Assembly: GCA_903830945.1 (NCBI GenBank)
Contig: CAIKVT010000023.1
Location: 44,415 to 108,414 of the forward strand
Length of the DNA: 64,000 nt
Direction: 5' to 3'
Source: an uncultured Elusimicrobia bacterium
GTDB lineage: Bacteria; Elusimicrobiota; Elusimicrobia; UBA1565; UBA9628
Positions 1-7,988 of this stretch are shown in pieces. Each line of letters begins with the position of its first letter. The stretch's first letter is position 1. Made by a program: the position numbers and the translations under genes. The notes under the pieces are model-generated. The model was not told the DNA's origin. It ran no database searches and worked only from the letters and a program-made list of their open reading frames with translations.

Positions 1-1
1 T

Positions 2-232
2 CTCCTCCAACGCACCAAACCCACACGGCCCCAATGGGACCTGGACCGACAATTCCGTGCCAAGAACCTCGCCGGAGCCTTCCTGGCCGCCCCCCAAACG
101 CGAGGAAAATCCGTGCTGCTCATCGATGACGTCTGCACCTCCGGAGCATCCCTTGAGGAATGCGGCCGGGCCCTGCACCAGGCTGGAGCGTCACGGGTCG
201 CGGCCTATGTGTTCGCGCGCCAGACCTTATGA
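2..232 (+). CDS. ComF-family phosphoribosyltransferase-like protein (3' end only)
   Basis: This is the C-terminal 76 codons of a gene that starts before the window. The reading frame gives a conserved PRPP-binding segment, VLLIDDVCTSGASLEEC, preceded by an R-x-x-N-L-x-GAF stretch and followed by LHQAGASRVAAYVFARQTL and a TGA stop. That order is the signature of ComF/GntX phosphoribosyltransferase-like proteins, which are linked to DNA uptake in competent bacteria and to purine or pyrimidine salvage folds elsewhere. The two acidic residues of the PRPP loop (DD) are intact. The exact role cannot be given from the fragment. A second frame covers the same bases and runs into the next gene; I regard it as a shadow upstream of position 297. 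Confidence 0.8.
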   Translation, partial: LLQRTKPTRPQWDLDRQFRAKNLAGAFLAAPQTRGKSVLLIDDVCTSGASLEECGRALHQAGASRVAAYVFARQTL

Positions 233-320
233 CGGGGCTTACGATTCACGGATTCGCGGATACCACTATCCACGCCACAGTCCCAAAATTCGTAAAATGC
301 GTAAAGGCCTGACCCCACCC

Positions 321-977
321 ATGATATTGCCTTGGACCGTATCACTCGCGGCTATCATCTTCGGAATAGGCAGACTGGCCTGGGCCCTGCGCCCTGGACA
401 TAGGCGGCAGCTGGCCTTGGCTGCGACCGCCCGAAGGCTGGGTCTTCAATTCGCAGAAGGCGCGCCAGGATTGCCTGCGGCAGAGTACCGCAACCTGCAT
501 ATCTTCACCCAGGGCCGCGAGCGGACCTACCGCAACATCCTCACCGGCAAGCCCGACGGAACCTCCAGAGCAATCATCAGCGACTACCTGTACACGACCG
601 GCGACGGCCGCAGTGCCCAGACCTGCCGCCAGACCGTCGCCCTGCTGACCTTTCCAAAAGGAGATCTTCCCCGCTTCGAGCTTCGCCCTGTGACCACCGT
701 CGACAGGATCGACGCGGTCTTCGGCTACCAAGACATTGACTTCGAGGAAAGCCCGTTATTCTCCAGGCGTTACCTGCTGCGCGGGCCAGACGAAGCCGCC
801 ATCCGCGCCCTCTTCGACCTGAACCTACGCCAATATTTCAAGAGCCATCCGGACTGGTGCGTGGACGGCCGCGGGCCTTGGTTGGCCGCTTACCGCCATG
901 GCCGATTGATACAACCCAAAGCGCTTCCCGCATTCCTAGACGAGGTGACGTTCCTGCTGAAGGCGTTCTCGAAGTAG
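321..977 (+). CDS. Membrane-anchored protein of unknown function
   Basis: Unrecognised protein of 218 residues. The first 25 residues form one hydrophobic segment (ILPWTVSLAAIIFGIGRLAW) followed by a basic stretch, so it is probably anchored in the inner membrane with the bulk in the cytoplasm (N-out, C-in by the positive-inside rule). The soluble part is alpha/beta-like with no catalytic motif that I know. I chose the ATG at 321 because the membrane segment then sits at the N terminus; an ATG at 297 in the same frame is an alternative, and neither has a clear ribosome-binding site. It ends 4 bases before the convergent histidine kinase gene. Confidence 0.5.
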   Translation: MILPWTVSLAAIIFGIGRLAWALRPGHRRQLALAATARRLGLQFAEGAPGLPAAEYRNLHIFTQGRERTYRNILTGKPDGTSRAIISDYLYTTGDGRSAQTCRQTVALLTFPKGDLPRFELRPVTTVDRIDAVFGYQDIDFEESPLFSRRYLLRGPDEAAIRALFDLNLRQYFKSHPDWCVDGRGPWLAAYRHGRLIQPKALPAFLDEVTFLLKAFSK

Positions 978-981
978 CAGG

Positions 982-2829
982 CTACTGAAGGCCCAAGAAC
1001 TTCTTCCACCAAGGCCGTGAATGCTTAAGGGCGGGATCCCCGGAGTCCATCTCCTCATGAGGTAAGACGTGGATGGGAAGCGTGAAGGTGAAGGTCGCGC
1101 CTCGCCCCACGTCGCTGTCCACCCACAGCTGGCCGCCCTGCAGATGCACCAGGGCCTTGGCGATGGACAAGCCCAGGCCGGTACCGGCTGCCGCCATCTC
1201 GCCCAAGGCGATCTGCACGAACTTCTCGAAAATCTTCTTCTGGTCCGCCTTGGCGATACCGCAGCCGGTGTCGGCCACCGAGAACTCCAAGAATTTATCA
1301 CGATTCTCCCGAGACAGGGCCAGGGCCACCGTGACGCATCCTCCCGTCGGGGTGAACTTGATGGCATTGGAGAGCAGATTGATGAGCACCTGGAGAGTTC
1401 GCTTCTCGTCAGCATAGACCAGGGGCAGGCCCGGCGCGACCGAAAGCGCGAGCCCGAGATGCTTCTGGGAGGCCCAGGGCGTGACGCTCTCCACCGCCTC
1501 GCGCACGATCTTTTCAGGATTGGTCTGGCGTGGAGCCACGGTCATCTGCCCCGACTCGATCTTGGAGAAGTCCAGGATGCTGTTGATCATTTCGGCTAGA
1601 CGGTCTGAATTGCGCAAAGCCGTCGACATCATCTTCTCCTCATCTGCCTTGAGCTTGCCCTTGAACTCCTCCTCCAGGATCTCCAAGGCCGCGTGGATGG
1701 AGGCGAGCGGCGCGCGCAGCTCGTGCGTGATGTGGGCCACGAAATCGCGCTGCATCCTCTGCAGCTCCTTATGCTTGGCCACGTCGGGCAAGCTCGACAC
1801 CATGCCCACGACCTTGCCAGCCTCGTTCTGGACCACGGCGCCAGCGGCACGCAACGTGCGCCGGATATCGTCGGCCGCCTGGACCCGGACGCCCGTCTTG
1901 ATCTCGCGGTCGCCGGAAGTGGTCAGCTCCGCGGCCAAAGTGATCATATGGTCCTCTCCCCCCTTCTCAACGAGGGATTTACCAGCGGCTTGGGCCAGGG
2001 TCATGCCGTAGATCTGCTCGGCCGCCGGATTCATCATCAGGATCTTGCCCTGGTCGTCTACGACCACCACGCCTTCGACCATAGTTCCGATGACCGTCTG
2101 GGTCCGGACCTGCTCGTTGTGCAGGATGTTCTTCTCCTGTCTGATGGTCATGGTGACTTCCTGCACCCGGAGCTGGATGTCAGCCTGCACCAACCGCATC
2201 ACCTGTTCGATGACCTTGATCCGTAACGCCGGATCCGGCACCGCCTGGCGCACCAGCGACTGGATGGCGCTGTCCAAAGTCGCTCCTTCGGAAGTCAAGC
2301 CGGAAATTCCTGCCAGCGCTCCATCTGATCCGCCAACGCCAGGCCCGCCTGACCCAGTCTCGGCGCCCGATCGCAACGCGCTCTTGCCCATCTTGGCGTA
2401 TATCGCCTCGTTGACGGCAATATGAGCGACCCCGCGGCTCTCCAGATAGGTCTTGGGGTCGATGGCCTGGGCCGGATCCGGACGCAGCGCGGCCAGCTCA
2501 CAGAACGCCACGAGCTCCGCGTTGGTCACGCCAGCCTTGAACGTGATGCTGCTGAGCTTGAATCGACCGAAAAACGCCGGCCAACTCTGGGGCGCCTGGT
2601 CGGTGAAGGCGATGATACGGCCGTTGGCCAGCCACTTGCCTTGGTCCATGGAGAAGGTGAGTTCCCCTCCGGATCGCTCCAGCGCCTTGGCCAGGTGCTG
2701 CTCGGCCAATTGCAGAGTGGCGGCCATGGCCGGGTGGCCGACCTTGTAAAGGCTCATCTGCCCTAAAGTCTTGGCCAGCCACATGAGCACGTCCAGAGCC
2801 AAACGGTCGAGCGAGGTCGGATCAGCCAT
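982..2829 (-). CDS. Soluble PAS-domain sensor histidine kinase
   Basis: Cytoplasmic two-component kinase of 615 residues without membrane segments. Residues 1-150 form a helical domain I do not recognise; residues 150-190 are a Gly/Ser-rich linker; a PAS domain lies at about 243-355 (VVVVDDQGKILMMNPAAEQIYG), a HisKA dimerisation domain at about 360-428 with the phospho-acceptor His369 in ITHELRAPL, and a HATPase_c domain at about 470-595 with N box, DTGCGI and GTGLGLSIAK. It should autophosphorylate and pass phosphate to a response regulator, but none is adjacent. The gene for a UDP-sugar dehydrogenase follows 20 bases upstream on the same strand, so the two may be co-transcribed; the kinase would then be the distal gene. 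The ligand is unknown. Confidence 0.85.
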   Translation of the reverse strand: MADPTSLDRLALDVLMWLAKTLGQMSLYKVGHPAMAATLQLAEQHLAKALERSGGELTFSMDQGKWLANGRIIAFTDQAPQSWPAFFGRFKLSSITFKAGVTNAELVAFCELAALRPDPAQAIDPKTYLESRGVAHIAVNEAIYAKMGKSALRSGAETGSGGPGVGGSDGALAGISGLTSEGATLDSAIQSLVRQAVPDPALRIKVIEQVMRLVQADIQLRVQEVTMTIRQEKNILHNEQVRTQTVIGTMVEGVVVVDDQGKILMMNPAAEQIYGMTLAQAAGKSLVEKGGEDHMITLAAELTTSGDREIKTGVRVQAADDIRRTLRAAGAVVQNEAGKVVGMVSSLPDVAKHKELQRMQRDFVAHITHELRAPLASIHAALEILEEEFKGKLKADEEKMMSTALRNSDRLAEMINSILDFSKIESGQMTVAPRQTNPEKIVREAVESVTPWASQKHLGLALSVAPGLPLVYADEKRTLQVLINLLSNAIKFTPTGGCVTVALALSRENRDKFLEFSVADTGCGIAKADQKKIFEKFVQIALGEMAAAGTGLGLSIAKALVHLQGGQLWVDSDVGRGATFTFTLPIHVLPHEEMDSGDPALKHSRPWWKKFLGLQ

Positions 2830-2849
2830 ATCGGGACGATCTCATCGCG

Positions 2850-4145
2850 TTAGAGCCGAATCACCTTGGGCGAGCGGATGCCCTTTGCTGCGTTACGGGC
2901 GTCGAATACCAAGCGAGAGAGGCGCACGACCCGCCGATAGTCGACCCGTGGGTGGGCCGTAAGGATGGCCGCGCAGTCCGCGGCCTTGAGTGCCCGGTCG
3001 GTGAGAGGGACGCAGAGCAAGCGCCGGCCGCGCACCTCCAGGCTCCGCACAAAGGGATCGTGATAACTGACTTTGGCCCCGGAGCGCAGAAGCAGGGACA
3101 TGACGTCAAGAGCCGGAGATTCCCGGTAGTCCTCCAGTCCTGGCTTGTAGGCCGCGCCCAGGATCAGAATGCGGCTGCCCCGTAGCGGCTTGCGCGCGCG
3201 GTTAAGGGCCTCGGCGATGCGTTCCACCGCGTACTCGGGCATGCCCTCGTTGATAGTGGAGGCCAGCTGGATGAAGCGCGGATCGAAATTGAGGGTCTTG
3301 AGCTTCCAGCTCAACAGCCGCGGGTCCTTGGGAATGCAATGCCCCCCGATGCCCGGCCCCGGATAGAACGGCATGAACCCGAAGGGCTTGCTGGCCGCGG
3401 CATCGATGATCTCCCAGACATCGAGACCCATATGATGGCAGACCTGCGCCATCTCGTTGACCAAGGCGATATTCACAGCCCGGAAGGTGTTCTCCAGGAG
3501 CTTGACGGTCTCGGCCGCGCGCGTGCTCGAGACCGGCACCACGCGATCTACGACCTGGGAATAAAGCTCGACGGCGCAAGCCGTCGAGACCGGGTCCGCG
3601 CCGCCTACGACCTTGGGCGTATTGGCGATGCCCCAGGTCGGGTTGCCGGGATCCACCCGCTCCGGAGAGAAAGCCAAGAAGAAATCTTTTCCCATCCGAA
3701 GACCCGCCTGACGCAGCACCGGCAGGAGCAACTCCTCGGTGGCGCCGGGATAAGTTGTGCTCTCAATAACGATAAGCTGCCCCCGGCGCAATCGGCGGGC
3801 CACCTCGCCCACGGCGGCAAGTATATTGGAAACGTCCGGCTCCTTGGTCTTGCGCAAGGGGGTCTGCACGCAGACAAGCACGGCATCCTGCTGGGACAGG
3901 GCGGCAAAACGGCCGGTGGCGAGAAAACGGCCGGCCGATTGCCACTTGCGCAACTCCTCAGAACTCACGTCGCGGATATAAGACTTTCCCCGGCCCAGAT
4001 CGGCCAAACGGCGCCGGTCCACCTCAAAACCGGTAACCCGAAAACCTTTCCGACAGAAATCCATGGCCAAGGGCATCCCCACATAGCCCAGGCCGAGCAC
4101 GCCGACGCGCGCCGACCGGTTTCGGATCTTGTCACTCAATTCCAT
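2850..4145 (-). CDS. UDP-N-acetyl-hexosamine 6-dehydrogenase (WbpA/WecC type)
   Basis: NAD-dependent nucleotide-sugar dehydrogenase, 431 residues, the usual length. It has an N-terminal Rossmann fold (GVLGLGYVGMPLAMDF), the central dimerisation helix with LLENTFRAVNIALVNE, the catalytic cysteine in GPGIGGHCIPKDP, and a C-terminal UDP-binding domain starting near ILILGAAYKPG. These features place it in the UDP-GlcNAc / UDP-ManNAc dehydrogenase branch and not with UDP-glucose dehydrogenase, which is encoded divergently next door. It would oxidise the C6 alcohol to a carboxylate for capsule, O-antigen or other surface polysaccharide. The precise hexosamine substrate cannot be read from sequence alone. 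A sigma-70-like promoter lies just upstream. Confidence 0.85.
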   Translation of the reverse strand: MELSDKIRNRSARVGVLGLGYVGMPLAMDFCRKGFRVTGFEVDRRRLADLGRGKSYIRDVSSEELRKWQSAGRFLATGRFAALSQQDAVLVCVQTPLRKTKEPDVSNILAAVGEVARRLRRGQLIVIESTTYPGATEELLLPVLRQAGLRMGKDFFLAFSPERVDPGNPTWGIANTPKVVGGADPVSTACAVELYSQVVDRVVPVSSTRAAETVKLLENTFRAVNIALVNEMAQVCHHMGLDVWEIIDAAASKPFGFMPFYPGPGIGGHCIPKDPRLLSWKLKTLNFDPRFIQLASTINEGMPEYAVERIAEALNRARKPLRGSRILILGAAYKPGLEDYRESPALDVMSLLLRSGAKVSYHDPFVRSLEVRGRRLLCVPLTDRALKAADCAAILTAHPRVDYRRVVRLSRLVFDARNAAKGIRSPKVIRL

Positions 4146-4159
4146 AAGAATCCGATTCT

Positions 4160-4188
4160 ACTATAAATAACTTGCTCCGCTAGGCCAA
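4160..4188 (-). promoter_or_regulatory. Candidate sigma-70-type promoter for the UDP-HexNAc dehydrogenase gene
   Basis: On the minus strand TTGGCC (4183-4188) and TATAGT (4160-4165) are separated by 17 bases, and the start codon is 15 bases beyond the -10 box. The divergent intergenic region (4146-4213) is AT-rich compared with its surroundings. Seen by eye only. Confidence 0.4.
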
Positions 4189-4213
4189 TTTTGCAAAAAT
4201 CTACAATCTACCT

Positions 4214-5533
4214 ATGGAAAAATTTAATATTTGCGTCGTTGGCGCCGGCTATGTCGGACTGGTGACTGGGACCTGTTTGGCGGAACTGGGTCATCATGTC
4301 GTGTGCGTGGACTCCGACCCCAAGAAACTCAAGGTCCTGCGAGCCAAAAAAATCCCCATCTACGAGCCTGGCCTGGACAAACTCTTCCAGCGCAACATTC
4401 AGTCTGGCCACCTGCGCTTCTCCGGCTCGATCGAAGAGGGCATGGGGAAGCCGGGGCGCCGAGCCCAGGTCGTGTTCATCGCGGTGGGCACGCCGCCCCG
4501 ATCCGACGGATCGGCGGACCTCTCCGCGGTAGAAGCCGTAGCGGAGGCCGTGGCCAAAAGCATGCGCGCCTACACGGTGCTGGTAGACAAATCCACCGTG
4601 CCCGTGGAGACGGGAGAATGGGTTTCCAAGACCGTAGCCCGCTTCAACAGGAAGGGGGTCCCCTACGACGTAGTCTCCAACCCGGAGTTCCTGGCCGAAG
4701 GCACGGCGGTCGAAGATTTCCTCAAGCCTGACCGCGTGGTCTTCGGCGTGACCTCACCGCGAGCCGAGGCCGTGATGCGCAAGGTCTACGCCGGGATCAA
4801 AGCCCCCATCCTTGTCACCGACGTAAAGTCCGCCGAACTCATCAAGCACGCCTCCAACTCATTCTTGGCCACCAAGATATCCTATGCTAACGCGGTGGCC
4901 GCGGTCTGCGAGAAGGTCGGCGCGGACGTAGCCATGGTAGCCAAAGGCATGGGCCTAGACCGCCGCATCGGCAACCAGTTCCTGCGGCCTGGCCTGGGCT
5001 TCGGAGGCTTCTGCTTCCCCAAAGACCTGGAGGCCTTCTACTGGCTCAGCCGTCAGAAGGGCTACGACTTCCAGTTGCTCAAGGCCGTCAAGGATATCAA
5101 CGAGTTCGCCAAGACCTGGGTGCTGCGCAAGGTCGAGGAGAACCTCTGGAACCTGGAGGGCAAGACCGTGGCCCTGCTGGGCCTAGCGTTCAAACCAAAC
5201 ACGGACGACATGCGCTTCGCGCCTTCCGTGGACATCGCGCGCATGCTCAAGGACCGCCAGGTGCACCTGCGCGTCTACGACCCGGTGGCCATGAGCAACG
5301 CCCGGGCCCTGCCCGCCTTGAAGGGCGCGCGCTTCTGCCGCGACGCTTACGATTGTGTCAAGGGCGCCGACGCTGCGGCCCTGGTGACGGAATGGCCGGA
5401 GTTCCGGGACCTGGACTTGACCCGCGTTCACAGGCTCATGCGCATCCCGCTCATACTCGACGGCCGCAATTTCTACGACCCGGCTACCGCCCGAGCGGCG
5501 GGCTTTACCTACTGCAGCGTAGGCCGGCCCTGA
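4214..5533 (+). CDS. ugd: UDP-glucose 6-dehydrogenase
   Basis: Oxidises UDP-glucose to UDP-glucuronate with two NAD+. The protein is 439 residues, normal for the family. Visible signatures are the N-terminal NAD-binding loop [18 protein letters not shown], the middle segment with [16 protein letters not shown], the catalytic cysteine in [14 protein letters not shown], and the C-terminal domain beginning [20 protein letters not shown]. The stop codon overlaps the start of the next gene (TGATG), so it is translationally coupled to the UDP-xylose synthase, which uses its product. It is divergent from a second nucleotide-sugar dehydrogenase, making this a sugar-nucleotide block. Confidence 0.93.
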   Translation: MEKFNICVVGAGYVGLVTGTCLAELGHHVVCVDSDPKKLKVLRAKKIPIYEPGLDKLFQRNIQSGHLRFSGSIEEGMGKPGRRAQVVFIAVGTPPRSDGSADLSAVEAVAEAVAKSMRAYTVLVDKSTVPVETGEWVSKTVARFNRKGVPYDVVSNPEFLAEGTAVEDFLKPDRVVFGVTSPRAEAVMRKVYAGIKAPILVTDVKSAELIKHASNSFLATKISYANAVAAVCEKVGADVAMVAKGMGLDRRIGNQFLRPGLGFGGFCFPKDLEAFYWLSRQKGYDFQLLKAVKDINEFAKTWVLRKVEENLWNLEGKTVALLGLAFKPNTDDMRFAPSVDIARMLKDRQVHLRVYDPVAMSNARALPALKGARFCRDAYDCVKGADAAALVTEWPEFRDLDLTRVHRLMRIPLILDGRNFYDPATARAAGFTYCSVGRP

Positions 5534-6471
5534 TGCGCCTGCTCATAACGGGCGGGGCGGGGTTCCTGGGCAGCCACCTGGCCGACCACTTCCTGGCGCA
5601 GGGCCACAAAGTCATCGTCATCGACAATCTGCTCACGGGCAGCCTGGACAACATCTCCCACCTCTTCAAAAATCCGGCCTTCTCATTCATCAAGGCCGAC
5701 GTGACCAACTACATCCATGTCCCGGGCAAGCTCGACGCGGTCCTGCATTTCGCCAGCCCCGCCAGTCCCATCGACTACGCGCATTTCCCCATCCCGACTC
5801 TCAAGGTGGGAGCCCTGGGCACGCACAAGGCCCTGGGCTTAGCCAAAGACAAGGGCGCGGTCTTCATGCTTGCCTCCACCTCCGAAGTCTACGGCGACCC
5901 CTTGATCAACCCCCAGCCCGAGAGCTACTGGGGCAACGTCAATCCCATCGGCCCGCGCGGCGTCTACGACGAAGCCAAGCGCTTCGCCGAGGCCATGACC
6001 ATGGCCTACCACCGCTTCCACCGCATGCAGGTGCGCATCATCCGCATCTTCAACACCTACGGTCCGCGCATGCGCCGCAACGACGGCCGAGCCGTGCCCA
6101 ATTTCATCACCCAAGCTCTCAAAGGCCGGCCGCTGACTGTCTACGGCAAAGGCTCCCAGACCCGCAGTCTCTGCTACGTCTCGGACCTGGTGCGGGGCAT
6201 CTCCCTGCTGCTCGAATCGGATATCAACGCCCCGGTCAACATCGGAAATCCCCACGAGCTCACGGTCGGACAGCTCGCCCGCACCATCATCAGGCTCACG
6301 GACTCCAAGTCCCACATCGCGCACAAGCCCCTGCCCGCCGACGACCCGCAGGTACGCCGTCCGGACATCCGTCAAGCCCGCGCCAAGCTCAGATGGAAGC
6401 CCGAAGTCCCGCTGGAAGACGGTCTGCTTCGGACCATAAACTACTTCAAGGGCACGACGCGCGCAGCCTAG
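5533..6471 (+). CDS. uxs: UDP-glucuronate decarboxylase (UDP-xylose synthase)
   Basis: Short-chain dehydrogenase/reductase of 312 residues that converts UDP-glucuronate to UDP-xylose with bound NAD. It starts at the ATG overlapping the ugd stop. Motifs: NAD-binding [14 protein letters not shown], the HFASPASP segment, the STSEVYGDP strand, the diagnostic [13 protein letters not shown] region, and the catalytic Tyr/Lys pair in YDEAK. The [18 protein letters not shown] combination separates UXS proteins from UDP-glucose epimerases and dTDP-glucose dehydratases. With ugd immediately upstream and a glycosyltransferase 6 bases downstream, the operon probably supplies a xylose- or glucuronate-containing surface glycan. 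Confidence 0.9.
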   Translation: MRLLITGGAGFLGSHLADHFLAQGHKVIVIDNLLTGSLDNISHLFKNPAFSFIKADVTNYIHVPGKLDAVLHFASPASPIDYAHFPIPTLKVGALGTHKALGLAKDKGAVFMLASTSEVYGDPLINPQPESYWGNVNPIGPRGVYDEAKRFAEAMTMAYHRFHRMQVRIIRIFNTYGPRMRRNDGRAVPNFITQALKGRPLTVYGKGSQTRSLCYVSDLVRGISLLLESDINAPVNIGNPHELTVGQLARTIIRLTDSKSHIAHKPLPADDPQVRRPDIRQARAKLRWKPEVPLEDGLLRTINYFKGTTRAA

Positions 6472-6477
6472 GCCGCC

Positions 6478-7188
6478 GTGCTGCTCTCCGTCATCCTGCC
6501 CTGCCATAACGAGGAGTCCGCCGCCGCCCGCTTCGTTGATGAGCTCTTCCCGGCGCTCGACGCGCTGGGGATCCCCTACGAAGTCATCGTGGTCGACGAC
6601 GGCTCCTGCGACGACACGAGCGGGGTGCTGCGCAATCTGGCTAAAGAGAGGCGCGACTTCAAGGCCGTGGCCAACGAATATCACCTCGGCCTGGGAGCGG
6701 CCCTGCGCACGGGTTTTGCCGCAGCCGCCGGGGATTGGATCGCGACGCTGGACGCGGATCTGACCTTCCACCCCTCCCAGTTGCGAGCCCTGCTGGACTG
6801 CCAGAAGGAGACCGGGGCGGATATGGTCTGCGGGTCACCCTTCCTATCGGATGAAGGAGCGGCACAGGTCGGCTGGTGGCGCAGGTGGCCCAGCCTCGCG
6901 GTCAACGGTCTCTATCGCCACATCTGCGGATCAAAGCTCACGGCCTACACGCCAATCTTCAGGCTCTATCGGACCGAAGTCCTGCGCTCCCTGCGTTTGG
7001 AAAGCGCGGGCTTTGAGATCAACGCGGAGATCGCAGCGCGCTTCCTCGCGGCCGACCGCCCCGTGACCGAGGTCCCGGCCGTGCTGACCGCGCGCCGGCA
7101 GGGGGCATCCAAACTCTCCCCCTTCCGGGAGCTTTGGCGCTACGGTCGTCTAGCGCTGCGCCTGCGCCGCGAGGCTAGGCGCGGATGA
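6478..7188 (+). CDS. GT2 glycosyltransferase, polyprenyl-phosphate sugar transferase type
   Basis: GT-A fold family 2 glycosyltransferase, 236 residues. The first 110 residues show the fold: SVILPCHNEESAAARFVDEL, the nucleotide-binding VVDDGSCDD, GLGAALRTGF, and the metal-binding DAD in ATLDADLTFHP. This pattern is typical of dolichol- or polyprenyl-phosphate mannosyl/glucosyl transferases; there is no C-terminal membrane segment, so it would act at the inner face of the membrane. The start is GTG at 6478, 6 bases after the uxs stop, and the stop overlaps the next ATG by 4 bases. Donor and acceptor are not determinable, but UDP-sugars made by the two upstream genes are candidates. Confidence 0.82.
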   Translation: MLLSVILPCHNEESAAARFVDELFPALDALGIPYEVIVVDDGSCDDTSGVLRNLAKERRDFKAVANEYHLGLGAALRTGFAAAAGDWIATLDADLTFHPSQLRALLDCQKETGADMVCGSPFLSDEGAAQVGWWRRWPSLAVNGLYRHICGSKLTAYTPIFRLYRTEVLRSLRLESAGFEINAEIAARFLAADRPVTEVPAVLTARRQGASKLSPFRELWRYGRLALRLRREARRG

Positions 7189-7559
7189 AGGTCTCACGCG
7201 GACGCTTCGAACGCTTGGCCGAAGCGGCCCTAGCTGATATCCCAAGGCAGTTCCGCGACCTCATCGTGGACCTGGAGATATCGGTCAAGGCCGTGCCCGG
7301 TCCCGAAGCCGGTCGCTGGCGCGGATCGAAGAACCTGCTGGGACTCTACCAGGGACTGCAGCGAGCAGACATGCTGAGTCCCTACTCCGGCTCGCATGAG
7401 CCTGCTCGCATCACCCTCTATCAAAGGAACATCGAATCTCTCTGCCGCGACGAGGATGAGCTATCCCGGCAGATCCACATCACCTTACGCCACGAACTGG
7501 CGCACCACTTCGGTTTCTCGGACCGGGACTTGCGGAAGAAATGGCCGGACGGCGCCTGA
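7185..7559 (+). CDS. Minimal zincin-like metallopeptidase family protein
   Basis: Small protein of 124 residues with the zinc motif HELAHHFGFSDRDL near the C terminus, the hallmark of the compact zincin family once called DUF1025 (Zincin_1). In these proteins the HExxH histidines and a downstream Asp bind zinc and the Glu is catalytic; all are present here. Members are among the shortest metalloproteases known and their natural substrates are largely unknown. The gene overlaps the glycosyltransferase stop by 4 bases (ATGA), so it is the last gene of the ugd-uxs-GT operon and converges on a lipoprotein gene 3 bases away. Confidence 0.8.
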   Translation: MKVSRGRFERLAEAALADIPRQFRDLIVDLEISVKAVPGPEAGRWRGSKNLLGLYQGLQRADMLSPYSGSHEPARITLYQRNIESLCRDEDELSRQIHITLRHELAHHFGFSDRDLRKKWPDGA

Positions 7560-7562
7560 ACC

Positions 7563-7988
7563 CTATTTCGGCTCGCGAGTGACGTAGAGGAGCGACTGCC
7601 GGCCCGCGTCCGTGAACTTAAGGGTCACGCGAGTCTTCTGGCCGGGCTCGATGCGGAAGAAGCGCTCACCCGGCTGCAGTTCGTCCGGACGCCGCGCACC
7701 CGAGACCCCGTCGCTGGAGTCCCAAACCTCGAAGCGCATCGGATGGTTCCCCTCCGCGATCTGACCAAGCCAGAGCTTGGTCCGAGATTTAGCCGCCGTC
7801 TCGGTGCGACCCTGCGGTTGGCCGTCCACGAAGACCTGCACATACTCCAGGGTATCCTCTTCGGGCGTGCCCACCACCTCATAGGAGTTAAATTCAAAAT
7901 TCGAGGCTGCAACGGCGGCAGGCTTAGGCTTCGGCGCAGCACAGCCTGCCCACAGTGCGGCCAGGACCAGAGGGATCAGCCTCTTCAT
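7563..7988 (-). CDS. Small lipoprotein of unknown function
   Basis: Predicted 141-residue lipoprotein: a basic start, hydrophobic core and lipobox ending at Cys16 (LWAGC). After a short Ala/Pro/Lys linker the mature part is beta-rich, with a pattern resembling a PEGA-like or Ig-like domain (VQVFVDGQPQGRT, RFFRIEPGQKTRVTLKF). No catalytic residues. It overlaps the upstream PPC-repeat lipoprotein by 4 bases, so the two are translated together and probably work in the same envelope complex. Confidence 0.65.
   Translation of the reverse strand: MKRLIPLVLAALWAGCAAPKPKPAAVAASNFEFNSYEVVGTPEEDTLEYVQVFVDGQPQGRTETAAKSRTKLWLGQIAEGNHPMRFEVWDSSDGVSGARRPDELQPGERFFRIEPGQKTRVTLKFTDAGRQSLLYVTREPK

Noticed and set aside
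982..2829. Long open frames on the plus strand opposite the PAS kinase gene
   Set aside because: They are shadows in a high-GC region; the minus-strand protein has recognised domains throughout.
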